From Sphingomonas sp. ATCC 31555 (GTDB taxonomy: Bacteria > Pseudomonadota > Alphaproteobacteria > Sphingomonadales > Sphingomonadaceae), in the NCBI RefSeq assembly GCF_000282895.1, contig NZ_ALBQ01000023.1, positions 1 through 64,000 of the forward strand: a stretch of 64,000 nucleotides of DNA, given 5' to 3'. Shown piece after piece: positions 36,907-45,499 of this stretch (positions are counted from its first letter, which is position 1; the number at the start of each line of letters is the position of its first letter). A program made the position numbers and the translations under genes. The notes beneath the pieces were generated by a model. The model was not told where the DNA came from, did no database searches, and saw only the letters and a list, made by a program, of their open reading frames with translations.

Positions 36907-38586
36907 TCAGCGCGTCAGCTTCTTGTAGGCCAGCGCGGTGGGACGATCGGCGGCGTCGCCCAGACGGCGGCGCTTGTCTTCCTCATAGGCTTCGAAATTG
37001 CCCTCGAACCATTCGACATGGCTGTTGCCCTCGAAGGCGAGGATGTGGGTGGCGAGACGATCGAGGAAGAAGCGATCGTGGCTGATCACCACGGCGCAGC
37101 CCGCGAAATTCTCGATCGCCTCTTCCAGCGCACCCAGCGTTTCCACGTCGAGGTCGTTGGTCGGTTCGTCGAGCAGCAGCACGTTGCCGCCGCGCTTCAG
37201 CATCTTGGCGATATTGACGCGGTTGCGCTCACCGCCCGACAGCTTGCCGACGTTCTTCTGCTGATCCTGGCCCTTGAAGTTGAACGCGCCGACATAGGCA
37301 CGCGTCGACTGGTCGTGGCCGTTGATTTTCATATAGTCGAGCCCGTCAGAGATTTCCTCCCAGACGTTCTTGCTGTCGTCGAGGTGATCGCGGCTCTGGT
37401 CGACATAGCCGAGGCGCACGGTCGAGCCGATCTCGATATCGCCCGAGTCGGGGGTTTCCTGGCCGGTGATGATCTTGAACAGCGTCGACTTGCCGGCGCC
37501 GTTCGGCCCGATCACGCCGACGATGCCGCCCGGCGGCAGCATGAACGAGAGGTTCTCGAACAGCAGCTTGTCGCCGTACGCCTTGGAGATGTTCTTGGCC
37601 TCGATCACCTTGCCGCCCAGGCGCTCGGGCACCTGAATGACGATCTGGGCCTTGCCCGGCGTGCGGTTTTCCTGGCTGGCGACCAGTTGCTCGAACTTGG
37701 CGATACGCGCCTTCGACTTGGTCTGGCGGGCTTTGGCGCCCTGCCGGATCCATTCGAGCTCGTCCTTGATCGCCTTCTGGCGGCCGGTGGCCTCGCGGTC
37801 TTCCTGCTCGAGGCGCTTGGCCTTCTTCTCGAGATAGGTCGAGTAGTTGCCTTCGTACGGGAAATACTTGCCGCGATCGATCTCGAGGATCCAGTCCACG
37901 ACATTGTCGAGGAAGTAGCGATCGTGGGTGATCATCAGCACCGCGCCAGCATATTCCTTGAGGTGGTTCTCCAGCCAGTTGACGCTTTCGGCGTCGAGGT
38001 GGTTGGTCGGCTCGTCAAGCAGCAGGATCGACGGCTTCTGGATCAGCAGGCGGGTCAGCGCGATGCGGCGCTTTTCACCGCCCGACAGATTCTCGACCGG
38101 CCAGTCCGACGGCGGGCAGCGCAGCGCTTCCATCGCGACTTCGAGCTGGTTGTCGAGCGTCCAGCCGTCGACCGCGTCGATCTTGGCCTGGAGATCGCCC
38201 ATCTCCTCCATCAGCGCGTCGAAATCGGTGTCGTCCTTGGGATCGCCCATCTCGGCCGAAATGGCGTTGAAACGATCGACCATGTCCGCCACTTCGCGCG
38301 CGCCGTCCTTGACGTTCTCGAGCACGTTCTTGCTGGGATCGAGCTGCGGCTCCTGCGGCAGATAGCCGACGGTGATGTTCTCGCCCGGCCATGCCTCGCC
38401 GGCGAAATCCTTGTCGATGCCCGCCATGATCTTCATGAGCGTCGACTTACCCGCGCCGTTCGGACCGACGATGCCGATCTTGGCGCCCTGATAGAATTGC
38501 AGGTTGATGTTGTTGAGCACCGGCTTGGGGGCGCCGGGGAAGGTTTTGGTCATGTCCTTCATGACGAAGGCGTATTGCGCTGCCAC
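36907..38586 (-). CDS. ettA: energy-dependent translational throttle protein EttA
   Basis: ABC-F ATPase that binds the ribosomal E site and gates translation by energy state. Two ABC cassettes each have Walker A GPNGAGKST and the signature LSGGE(K/R), joined by the charged linker. There are no membrane segments. I choose the GTG start at 38586 (VAAQYAFVMKDM), with GGAG 11 nt upstream, giving 559 residues, very near E. coli EttA. The ATG at 38664 would add an unlikely arginine-rich leader. Confidence 0.95.
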   Translation of the reverse strand: MAAQYAFVMKDMTKTFPGAPKPVLNNINLQFYQGAKIGIVGPNGAGKSTLMKIMAGIDKDFAGEAWPGENITVGYLPQEPQLDPSKNVLENVKDGAREVADMVDRFNAISAEMGDPKDDTDFDALMEEMGDLQAKIDAVDGWTLDNQLEVAMEALRCPPSDWPVENLSGGEKRRIALTRLLIQKPSILLLDEPTNHLDAESVNWLENHLKEYAGAVLMITHDRYFLDNVVDWILEIDRGKYFPYEGNYSTYLEKKAKRLEQEDREATGRQKAIKDELEWIRQGAKARQTKSKARIAKFEQLVASQENRTPGKAQIVIQVPERLGGKVIEAKNISKAYGDKLLFENLSFMLPPGGIVGVIGPNGAGKSTLFKIITGQETPDSGDIEIGSTVRLGYVDQSRDHLDDSKNVWEEISDGLDYMKINGHDQSTRAYVGAFNFKGQDQQKNVGKLSGGERNRVNIAKMLKRGGNVLLLDEPTNDLDVETLGALEEAIENFAGCAVVISHDRFFLDRLATHILAFEGNSHVEWFEGNFEAYEEDKRRRLGDAADRPTALAYKKLTR

Positions 38587-38736
38587 GGTGGCGTATCTCC
38601 GTTGCGAGAATTCTGGATGCTGGAAAGACCCGGGGCATGTAGCGATCCGACGGAGCGTTGGCAACGCGACGCGATGGTCGCGGGGCGGCGCTGCAATCCC
38701 ATTGCAATCGGCCTCGCGCTGGTTAGCATCTGCAGC

Positions 38737-40110
38737 ATGACCAATCGCTTGCTGCTCGCGGCCGCTGCCGCGCTCGCCCTGCCCCTCCCCGCCTTGGCCC
38801 AGACCGCCGCCCAGGTGGCGAGCGTGCGCAATGCTGCGATGAAGGACGACATTGCCTGGGATGTTGTCGAAGGCCTTACCACCGAAGTCGGCCAGCGCCT
38901 CGCCGCCACGGAAGCAGAAGCGCGCGCCCGAACGTGGGCCCTGCAGAAGCTCACCGCGCTAGGCTTCAAGAACGTGCACGTCGAGACGTACCGTATGCCG
39001 GTGTGGGTGCGAGGCGTGGAAACGGCGGAAGTCCTCGGCGCTTCGGCCCAGAAGCTGGCGATCACGGCGCTCGGCTATTCCGGTTCCACCGGCGCTCAGC
39101 CGCTTGAGGCCGAAGTCGTCTATTTCGCTTCGGTCGCCGATCTCCAGGCGGCGCCGGCGGGCAGCCTGAAGGGCAAGATCGCCTTTATCGATCATGCGAT
39201 GGTGCCAACCCAGGACGGCTCGCAATACGGCTATTATGGCGCGGTCCGTCGCGCCGGGCCCAGCATCGCGGCAAGCAAGGGGGCGGCGGCCGTGCTGATC
39301 CGATCGATCGGCACCGACCACCACCGCAATCCGCACACCGGCGTCACCACGTGGGGCAAGGACGTCCCGCCGATCGGGGCCGCCGCGCTTTCGCTGCCGG
39401 ATGCCGAGCAGCTCGTGCGGCTGGTCAAGCGCGGCCCGGTGAGGCTGCGCCTGTCGGTCACGCCGCAGTTCAAGGGCGAGGCGGAGTCGGGCAACGTCAT
39501 CGCCGACATTCCCGGCAGCGATCCCGCGGCCGGTATCATCGTCGTCGGCGGCCATCTCGACAGCTGGGATCTCGGAACCGGCGCGATCGACGACGGCGCA
39601 GGCGTGGCGATCACCACGGCCGCCGCGCTCCACGCCGCCAAGCTCGGCCAGCCCCGCCGCACGATTCGCGTCGTCTGGTTTGGCGCGGAGGAAGTCGGCG
39701 GGTTCGGCGGCGAAGCTTACGCCAAGGCGCATGCTGGCGAACGGCACGTGCTGGCGATGGAGTCCGACTTCGGCGCGGATCGCGTGTGGAAGTTTGAGAC
39801 GAACCTTCCCGAGAGCGCCAAGGGTATCGCCGACCGGCTCGAAACCGCGCTTTATCCGATCGGCATCGAGCGCGGGCGCGACACTGCCCATGGCGGCACG
39901 GATGTGGAACCGATCCTGCGCAGCGGTGTCGGCACGATCGGCATGACACAATCGGGAACCCGATATTTCGACCTGCACCACACACCTGACGACACGCTCG
40001 ACAAGATCGACCCGGAGCAGCTGCGTCAGAATGTTGCAGCGTGGGCTGCAATGCTCGCCATCGCTGCCAACGCACCCGAGGACATCGGTCCGGTTAAAGC
40101 GGGCCACTGA
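38737..40110 (+). CDS. exported M28-family zinc aminopeptidase
   Basis: Secreted metalloaminopeptidase. Start at ATG 38737, where a signal peptide MTNRLLLAAAAALALPLPALA begins; the frame is open far upstream, but only as an antisense shadow of ettA. A protease-associated domain (about 120-235) is inserted before the catalytic core. Metal ligands are visible in GGHLDSWD (His273), the IDDGAG bridging Asp, FGAEEVGGFGG, MESDFGAD and LHHTPDDT. Length 457 is normal. It probably has its own promoter in the gap after divergent ettA. Confidence 0.92.
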   Translation: MTNRLLLAAAAALALPLPALAQTAAQVASVRNAAMKDDIAWDVVEGLTTEVGQRLAATEAEARARTWALQKLTALGFKNVHVETYRMPVWVRGVETAEVLGASAQKLAITALGYSGSTGAQPLEAEVVYFASVADLQAAPAGSLKGKIAFIDHAMVPTQDGSQYGYYGAVRRAGPSIAASKGAAAVLIRSIGTDHHRNPHTGVTTWGKDVPPIGAAALSLPDAEQLVRLVKRGPVRLRLSVTPQFKGEAESGNVIADIPGSDPAAGIIVVGGHLDSWDLGTGAIDDGAGVAITTAAALHAAKLGQPRRTIRVVWFGAEEVGGFGGEAYAKAHAGERHVLAMESDFGADRVWKFETNLPESAKGIADRLETALYPIGIERGRDTAHGGTDVEPILRSGVGTIGMTQSGTRYFDLHHTPDDTLDKIDPEQLRQNVAAWAAMLAIAANAPEDIGPVKAGH

Positions 40111-40175
40111 TCGCCGCGCCAAAATGGGGCGAGATCATGGCCAAGCCGCGATGGCCGAACACATTTTCAATTGAC

Positions 40176-40194
40176 GGGCCGGGTGGCCCGGCCC
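40176..40194 (+). terminator. GC-rich hairpin downstream of the M28 peptidase gene
   Basis: An 8-bp perfect stem GGGCCGGG / CCCGGCCC with a 3-nt loop lies 65 nt after the M28 stop, before the small lipoprotein gene. There is no T-run; it may be a weak terminator or a chance GC palindrome. Confidence 0.35.
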
Positions 40195-40260
40195 ATGCAT
40201 CGGGCTTGGCGCTCGATCGGGTCGCCTGCGAAATGAATTGAGTAGAATGGGAGCACCCCG

Positions 40261-40485
40261 ATGACCAAGCTTCGCCTGATGGCAGCGGCAGTCGCGCTCA
40301 TGCCGCTGGCGGCGTGCGGCGGCGGCGAGAGCAATGTGGCGGACAGCTCGAATTATTCGCCCGAAGCCAACGCGATGATCTATCAGGATGGGTCGGACAA
40401 TGCCGCCAATGCGGAGGCAGAGGCGATGATTGGCAATGCCAGCAACAGCACGGGCGCTGACGCTATGGGTGGAAATAGCAACTGA
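40261..40485 (+). CDS. small lipoprotein, unknown function
   Basis: A 74-residue lipoprotein. The signal peptide MTKLRLMAAAVALMPLAAC ends in a good lipobox (LAAC, Cys19), followed by GGGES and an Asn/Ala/Ser-rich, probably unstructured mature part with no Cys pairs. Shine-Dalgarno GGGAGC precedes the ATG. No family is recognised. A hairpin terminator candidate follows. Confidence 0.7.
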   Translation: MTKLRLMAAAVALMPLAACGGGESNVADSSNYSPEANAMIYQDGSDNAANAEAEAMIGNASNSTGADAMGGNSN

Positions 40486-40514
40486 CGCAGCGTTAGCGCG
40501 CAGGGTACTCGGAG

Positions 40515-40546
40515 AAGGGCGCGTTCTCCCCGGAGGACGCGCCCTT
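40515..40546. terminator. hairpin between convergent lipoprotein and LOV-HTH genes
   Basis: AAGGGCGCGT pairs with ACGCGCCCTT, with an inner CTCC / GGAG continuation, followed by TTCTCG on the plus strand. It lies just after the small lipoprotein gene and just before the end of the convergent LOV-HTH gene, so it can serve both. Confidence 0.6.
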
Positions 40547-40574
40547 TCTCGTACCGCCACGCCAACTGGGGAAC

Positions 40575-41162
40575 CTAATAGCCCGCTTCGATCGCCATGC
40601 GGACGGCGTCTGCCGCCGTGCGGACGCCCAGCGCCCGGAACATCGCGGCGCGGTGCATCTTGATGGTCCGCTCTGTCAGGCCAAGGTCATAGGCAATCTG
40701 CTTGTTCAGCTTGCCGGCGGCCATGGCGATCAGCACGGCGCGCTGGCGTGGGGACAAGGCGTCGATCTTGTCCCGTGCCACCGTGGCGCGATGCGCCGTT
40801 CCCTCGGCGGGGCTCTCGACCTCCATTTGCGAGCCGAGGAAATATTCCAGTTCGCCATCCTCGCCGAAGATCGGCGCCACTAGCACGGCGTTGCGAAACG
40901 GCGTGCCGTTCTTCTTGTAGTTCAGGATCTCGACCATCACCGGCCGCTTTTCCCGAACGCCGGCGCTCAGCGCATCGCTAAGCCAGGGTTCAGTCTTGTC
41001 GCCTGAGAGGAAGCGGCAGTTCCTGCCGATGATTTCTTCGCGACGATAGCCGGTCAACGCAATGAACGCGTCGTTGCAGTCGATGATGGGATTGTCCGGC
41101 AGCTTCGGGTCGCTCAGCACTGCAGCCACAGCACTGCCTGCGATCATATCCGTAAGGGGCAT
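40575..41162 (-). CDS. LOV-HTH blue-light transcription factor (EL222-like)
   Basis: Predicted blue-light photoreceptor and DNA-binding protein, 195 residues. The LOV domain (about 10-115) has the flavin motif GRNCRFLSG with the adduct-forming Cys49 and Asn48, Asn81 in NYKKNG, Asn91 in FRNAV and Gln112 in GSQ, so the FMN-binding and signalling residues are all present. A LuxR-type HTH follows from about residue 136 (LSPRQRAVLIAMAAG, KQIAYDLGLTERTIKMH). Both domains and their order match EL222 of Erythrobacter litoralis, in which light frees the HTH for dimerisation and DNA binding. It is transcribed divergently from folE, and the gap holds an EL222-site-like sequence. Confidence 0.9.
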   Translation of the reverse strand: MPLTDMIAGSAVAAVLSDPKLPDNPIIDCNDAFIALTGYRREEIIGRNCRFLSGDKTEPWLSDALSAGVREKRPVMVEILNYKKNGTPFRNAVLVAPIFGEDGELEYFLGSQMEVESPAEGTAHRATVARDKIDALSPRQRAVLIAMAAGKLNKQIAYDLGLTERTIKMHRAAMFRALGVRTAADAVRMAIEAGY

Positions 41163-41202
41163 CGTTCGGCCTTCTGCATCGTAACGGTAGCGCGCAATCG
41201 CA

Positions 41203-41218
41203 TACCCTTTTGTCCATG
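41203..41218 (+). promoter_or_regulatory. EL222-like operator candidate in the LOV-HTH/folE gap
   Basis: TACCCTTTTGTCCATG matches, at 14 of 16 positions, TAGCCTTTAGTCCATG, which is how I remember the core of the EL222 binding site used in light-inducible promoters. It sits 41 nt upstream of the LOV-HTH start and 87 nt upstream of folE. That fits autoregulation and light control of folE. The reference site is recalled from memory. Confidence 0.5.
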
Positions 41219-41258
41219 TTCCGGGTTTCTGCCCGGTTCCTCATCAGGAGGATGCTTG

Positions 41259-41324
41259 ATGCCGGCTCCCCAGATCATTGCCGGTGTAACGAAAGGTAGG
41301 CCCAATGAACTTCTTCTGCAATGA
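41259..41324 (+). CDS. possible 21-codon upstream ORF of folE
   Basis: The ATG at 41259 lies 7 nt after a strong AGGAGG (41246-41251) and opens a 21-codon frame (MPAPQIIAGVTKGRPNELLLQ split here only for description) that ends 20 nt inside folE in another frame. It could be a leader peptide coupling translation to folE, or a chance ORF. folE itself has a weaker AAAGG 8 nt before its ATG. Confidence 0.25.
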   Translation: MPAPQIIAGVTKGRPNELLLQ

Positions 41325-41919
41325 TATAGAAGGGGTCGACCTGGATCAAAGCGCCGAATTGGTGCCGGACGAAGTGCAGGAAGCGGTTCGAACGCTCCTG
41401 CGCTGGGTGGGTGAAGACCCTGATCGCGAAGGCTTGCGCGATACGCCCTTACGCTATGCGAAGGCGTGGCAGGAATATTGCCAGGGATATGAAGAAGATC
41501 CGGGTATGCACCTTGCCCGCACCTTCGAAGAGGTGGCGGGCTATGACGAAATCGTGCTACTGAAGGACATCCCGTTTCATTCGCATTGCGAACATCATCT
41601 TGCGCCGATCACCGGCAAGGCATCGATCGCCTATCTTCCCACGAACAGAGTCGTCGGGATTTCCAAGCTCGCACGGGTTCTGCACGGCTATGCCCGCAGG
41701 TTGCAGATCCAGGAACGCCTGACGGCCGAAGTGGCGCAGGCGATCTGGGACCATCTCCAGCCGAGCGGCGTGGCGGTGGTGATCGAGGCGCAACATGGCT
41801 GCATGACCGGCCGCGGCGTGAAGACGCCCGGCGTCGGCATGGTCACAAGCCGCCTGCTCGGATGCTTTCTGGAAGACAAGAGCAGCCGTGCCGAGCTGTT
41901 CTCCCTCATGGGTTATTGA
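41305..41919 (+). CDS. folE: GTP cyclohydrolase I
   Basis: Zinc-dependent enzyme making 7,8-dihydroneopterin triphosphate from GTP, the entry to folate and pterins. The 204-residue FolE1-type protein shows RWVGEDPDREGLRDTPLR, zinc-site HSHCEHHLAPI, SKLARVLHGYARRLQIQERLT and the second zinc Cys in QHGCMTGRG. It lies divergent to the LOV-HTH gene and 12 nt before the flavoprotein gene. Folate output includes MTHF, a light-harvesting cofactor of many photolyases, so control by light would be reasonable (inference). Confidence 0.95.
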   Translation: MNFFCNDIEGVDLDQSAELVPDEVQEAVRTLLRWVGEDPDREGLRDTPLRYAKAWQEYCQGYEEDPGMHLARTFEEVAGYDEIVLLKDIPFHSHCEHHLAPITGKASIAYLPTNRVVGISKLARVLHGYARRLQIQERLTAEVAQAIWDHLQPSGVAVVIEAQHGCMTGRGVKTPGVGMVTSRLLGCFLEDKSSRAELFSLMGY

Positions 41920-41931
41920 GCGGCTGCCGCG

Positions 41932-42879
41932 ATGAACATCGTTATCCTTGGCGCCGGAATTGCGGGACTCGCAGCCGCCGACTCTTTGCACGCGGCGGGC
42001 CATCAGGTAACACTGTTCGACAAAGGGCGTGGTCCGGGCGGGCGCATGTCCACCCGTCGGGTGGAGTTGGGGGCAGAGAAGCTTCAGTTCGATCATGGCG
42101 CCCAGTACTTCACCGTGCGCGATGAACGGTTCCGACGCCAGGTAAATGCCTGGCAGGCGAGCGGCGTCGCCAGCCCCTGGCGCGCCGCCGGAGAAGATGC
42201 GTGGGTCGGGACGCCGGCCATGAACGCGCCGGTGCGTCACATGGCTGCGGCGCACGCGGTTCATTTCGGACATCACGCCATGGCACTGACGCGGAGCGCA
42301 CAAGGATGGCGTCTTCGCCTGCAAGAAGGTGAACACGGCCCCTATGATGCGGCGATCGTCGCTCTACCCGCCGAGCAGGCGGCCGCCTTTCTGGGAGCGC
42401 ATGATCTGCAGATGGCGGGCTATGCAATGGCGGCGCGCTCCCAGCCCTGCTGGACGACGATGATCGCCTTCGAGGGGCGTCTCCCCCTTGCTGCCGATTG
42501 CATCCGCCAACAGGGCATTATCGGTTGGGCAGCCAGGGACGGGGCGAAACCGGGGCGCGATGGTGGAGAGACCTGGGTCGTGCAAGCACATGGATCCTGG
42601 TCTGCCCAGCACTTGGAGGATTCCGCCGAAGCAGTGGGTACTGCCTTGCTCGACGCCCTGCTCTCCCGGGCCGAGCGGCCCGCACCTGCGGTTCGCTATA
42701 TCGCCAGCCATCGCTGGCGCTTCGCGATGACGCCGGGTGCCGATATGGGCGCTTTGTGGAACGAACAGCTGCGGCTGGGCGCGTGCGGAGATTGGTTGCA
42801 GGGTCCGCGCGTTGAATTTGCCTGGCTGTCGGGCCATCGGCTCGGAGCGTTGATCGGCGCTGCCGCAGCCGCTGCCTGA
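41932..42879 (+). CDS. renalase-like FAD-dependent oxidoreductase
   Basis: Flavoprotein of the amine-oxidase/renalase-like group (315 residues). It begins with the dinucleotide-binding motif VILGAGIAGLAAADSL, an FDKGRGPGGRMSTRR segment that is characteristic of the subgroup, and a C-terminal CGDWLQGPRVE flavin segment. There is no signal peptide. It lies 12 nt after folE, so probably in its operon. The substrate is unknown; similar NAD(P)-binding amine oxidases sit in light-induced gene sets of other bacteria. Confidence 0.85.
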   Translation: MNIVILGAGIAGLAAADSLHAAGHQVTLFDKGRGPGGRMSTRRVELGAEKLQFDHGAQYFTVRDERFRRQVNAWQASGVASPWRAAGEDAWVGTPAMNAPVRHMAAAHAVHFGHHAMALTRSAQGWRLRLQEGEHGPYDAAIVALPAEQAAAFLGAHDLQMAGYAMAARSQPCWTTMIAFEGRLPLAADCIRQQGIIGWAARDGAKPGRDGGETWVVQAHGSWSAQHLEDSAEAVGTALLDALLSRAERPAPAVRYIASHRWRFAMTPGADMGALWNEQLRLGACGDWLQGPRVEFAWLSGHRLGALIGAAAAAA

Positions 42880-42919
42880 CCTCGGCCGAAACGCGCGGTA
42901 GCGAAGGAGTACCGGCTCG

Positions 42920-43297
42920 GTGTCGGAAGCGGAGCTGCTCACGGTCTGGTACGATGGCGGATGCCCGCTTTGTGTGCGCGAGATCGCGGCAATGCGTCGG
43001 CTGGACCGGCGTGGCCGCCTCTGCTTCGTGGACGTCGGTGACGAGTCCGTCGCCTGCCCGATCAATCGCGGCGATCTGCTCGCCCGCTTCCATGTCAGCG
43101 ACGCGCACGGACGCTTCTTCCATGGAGCGGCCGCCTTCGCTGCGATGTGGCGGGCAATCCCGCTGTTTCGGCCGCTGGGCCTCGCTGCGCAAGCCCCCGG
43201 CATGACCTGGCTGCTCGAACGGTTCTATCGCGCCTTTCTGCGCGTTCGGCCAAGGTTGCAGCGCCTGCTGCGGGAAAGGGAGCGACATGGCCGATGA
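42920..43297 (+). CDS. DCC-family thiol-disulfide oxidoreductase-like protein
   Basis: DUF393/DCC family protein (125 residues). The N-terminal WYDGGCPLCVREI has the family signature with a CxxC pair, followed by an Asp-rich FVDVGDE stretch. A GTG start at 42920 is preceded by GAAGGAG. It overlaps the ABC1 kinase gene by 11 nt. A redox role is assumed from the CxxC; the true function is not established. Confidence 0.85.
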   Translation: MSEAELLTVWYDGGCPLCVREIAAMRRLDRRGRLCFVDVGDESVACPINRGDLLARFHVSDAHGRFFHGAAAFAAMWRAIPLFRPLGLAAQAPGMTWLLERFYRAFLRVRPRLQRLLRERERHGR

Positions 43298-44621
43298 TCG
43301 ATCGAGCGAGGGCCGCGCACGTGCCGTCCCCAAGGGCAGGCTTTCGCGGCTGAGCGTGATGGGGCGGCTTGCCGGCAGTGTCGCCGGCAATGTGCTGACG
43401 GAAGGCGCCAAGCGCCTCGCATCTGGCCAACGCCCGCATCTACGCGACCTCGTGCTCACCCCCGGCAACGCCGCCCGGGCCGCCGAGCAGCTGGCGCAGC
43501 TGCGCGGCGCAGCGATGAAGCTGGGCCAGATGATCTCGCTCGACGCGGGAGACGTGCTGCCGGACGAGCTCACCCAAATCCTCGCTCGTCTGCGCGATCG
43601 CGCGCACCATATGCCGCCTGCCCAGCTGCAACAGGTGCTGGCCCGCGAATGGGGCGCCGATTGGCGGCGGCGCTTTGCGCTTTTCGAGGCCCAGCCGATT
43701 GCCGCTGCCTCAATCGGCCAGGTGCACCGCGCCCGGCTGCCGGATGGCCGGATGTTGGCGATCAAGGTGCAATATCCGGGCGTCCGACAGAGCATCGACG
43801 CCGACGTCGACAATGTCGCAACGCTCCTCCGTCTCTCTGGACTGCTGCCCAAGGGGCTCGAGATCGCCCCTCTGCTCGGCGAGGCCAAGCGCCAGCTCCA
43901 TGACGAGGCCGATTATGCGCGCGAGGCTGCGATGATGACTCGCTATGCCGATCATCTGTCGGGCGACGATCGCTACCTAGTCCCTCGGCCAGTTACCGAG
44001 CTTTCCACCGGCAACGTTCTGGCGATGGACTATATCGCTGCGCGCCCGATCGAAACGCTGGAAAACGCGCCGCAGGACGCGCGCGACCGCGTAACGGAAG
44101 CACTGATCGATCTGGTTCTGCAGGAATTGTTCGACTTTGCCTTCATCCAGACCGATCCGAATTTCGCCAATTATCGATACCAGCCGGAAAGCGGGAGGCT
44201 GGTACTTCTGGATTTCGGCGCCGCGATACCCGTTTCACTCAACCTTGCTGAGGGTTATCGAGACCTCCTGAGAGCAGGAATGAACAGCGACAGCGCAGGC
44301 GTGCGGACCGCGGCACTTGCCTTGGGCTTCTTCAGCCCGGCGGCGTTGGAGCGCCATCCGCAGGTGATCAATCGCATGATTGAGCTAATCCTCCAGCAGA
44401 CCGATCGCGCCGAGACGTTCGATTTCGCCGATCGGAACTTTCTCCAGGCTGTGCGAGGCGAAGGCATGACGATGGTCGAGGACCGCGCCGTCTGGCACAT
44501 TCCGCCGGCGGAAACGCTTTTCGTGCAGCGCAAGATCAGTGGCATGGCGCTGCTCGCGGCACGTCTGAAGGCGCGAGTTCAACTGCGCGCGCTCGTGCAG
44601 AAACGGGTCGATCTTCAATAA
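43287..44621 (+). CDS. ABC1/UbiB-family atypical kinase
   Basis: Member of the ABC1/ADCK/UbiB family, linked to ubiquinone synthesis and quinone-dependent processes. The 444-residue protein has the KxGQ motif (MKLGQMISL), the Ala-rich loop AAASIGQVHRARL, the VAIK-like LAIKVQYPG, a DPNFANY catalytic-loop equivalent and an LLDFGAA metal-binding motif. There is no terminal membrane anchor, unlike E. coli UbiB. It overlaps the DCC gene by 11 nt and its 3' end overlaps the convergent SDR gene by 7 nt. Confidence 0.88.
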   Translation: MADDRSSEGRARAVPKGRLSRLSVMGRLAGSVAGNVLTEGAKRLASGQRPHLRDLVLTPGNAARAAEQLAQLRGAAMKLGQMISLDAGDVLPDELTQILARLRDRAHHMPPAQLQQVLAREWGADWRRRFALFEAQPIAAASIGQVHRARLPDGRMLAIKVQYPGVRQSIDADVDNVATLLRLSGLLPKGLEIAPLLGEAKRQLHDEADYAREAAMMTRYADHLSGDDRYLVPRPVTELSTGNVLAMDYIAARPIETLENAPQDARDRVTEALIDLVLQELFDFAFIQTDPNFANYRYQPESGRLVLLDFGAAIPVSLNLAEGYRDLLRAGMNSDSAGVRTAALALGFFSPAALERHPQVINRMIELILQQTDRAETFDFADRNFLQAVRGEGMTMVEDRAVWHIPPAETLFVQRKISGMALLAARLKARVQLRALVQKRVDLQ

Positions 44622-45334
44622 GGAAGACGCTCGCCGTCCCAGGCGAACAGGCCGCCCGAATCTTCCGGACGAAGCGCGTCCAGCACCTTCCGCAAATGCC
44701 GCGCGCTGGTTTCGGGCGAAAACAGCCGCGCGACGGGCACGCCGCGCTGAAAGGGGGCGGACAGGCCGGTGTCAACCGTCCCGGGATGCAGCGCCGCGAC
44801 GATAGCTTGCGGATGGGTGCGGCGGAGTTCGATCGCGAAATTAGCGATCAGCATGTTGAGCGCCGCCTTTGACGCCCTGTAGCTATGCCAGCCCCCCAAT
44901 CGGTTGTCCGCGATCGAGCCCACGCGCGCAGACAGGGCGGCGAACACCGCGCGTCGGTCCCGCGCCAGCAGCGGTAGAAAGTGGCGTGCTATGACCGCCG
45001 GTCCGATGGCGTTCACCTGGAACAGCTCGGCCATCGCGGCTCCGTCAATGGCGCGGAAACTCTTCTCCGGCGCTGGTCCGCCCGCCCGATGCAACATGCC
45101 CGTGGCGACGAATACCAGATCGACCGCGCCTTCTTTGCCGATCTGCGTCGCCGCCGCGGCGATACTGCCCGCATCGCGCAGGTCGAACCGGAATGGCTGG
45201 ACAGGCCCTCCAGCGGTACCGCCCCGGCGGCTGCCAGCATAGACGCGCTCGATTGCCGGATCGGTGGCAAGCTGCGCCACCAACGCCGCGCCGATCCCGC
45301 CTGATGCTCCGAGCACCGCCGCACGCAGACCCAT
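44615..45334 (-). CDS. short-chain dehydrogenase/reductase
   Basis: Classical SDR, 239 residues. The Rossmann motif is GASGGIGAALVAQL, the catalytic Tyr-x-x-x-Lys is in YRASKAALNM, the Asn-x-Ala-like segment is VFVATGM, and a Ser lies in the FAALSARVGS strand. Substrate unknown. It is convergent with the ABC1 gene (7-nt overlap). SDRs of this kind occur in many light-responsive clusters, but family membership alone is weak evidence. Confidence 0.88.
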   Translation of the reverse strand: MGLRAAVLGASGGIGAALVAQLATDPAIERVYAGSRRGGTAGGPVQPFRFDLRDAGSIAAAATQIGKEGAVDLVFVATGMLHRAGGPAPEKSFRAIDGAAMAELFQVNAIGPAVIARHFLPLLARDRRAVFAALSARVGSIADNRLGGWHSYRASKAALNMLIANFAIELRRTHPQAIVAALHPGTVDTGLSAPFQRGVPVARLFSPETSARHLRKVLDALRPEDSGGLFAWDGERLPY

Positions 45335-45499
45335 GATGCTTCTCCCTAGCTGCCCTGTCCTCTCGGCTTCACACCGATTTTAGGCAATCTGTCCCGGCGG
45401 CCGTTTGCAGCCATTCGCCGGCACAACTCATCCCGTCTGGCATGCGAGCTGGAGGCAATGCCCTTTTTGCGCCCGAAATGTCTGTCTAGGACAAACGTC

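Noticed and set aside
37018..40110. Very long plus-strand open frame that runs through ettA in antisense and joins the M28 peptidase
   Set aside because: The first 573 codons are antisense to ettA. Codon bias in GC-rich DNA leaves the frame open. The peptidase signal peptide starts cleanly at 38737.
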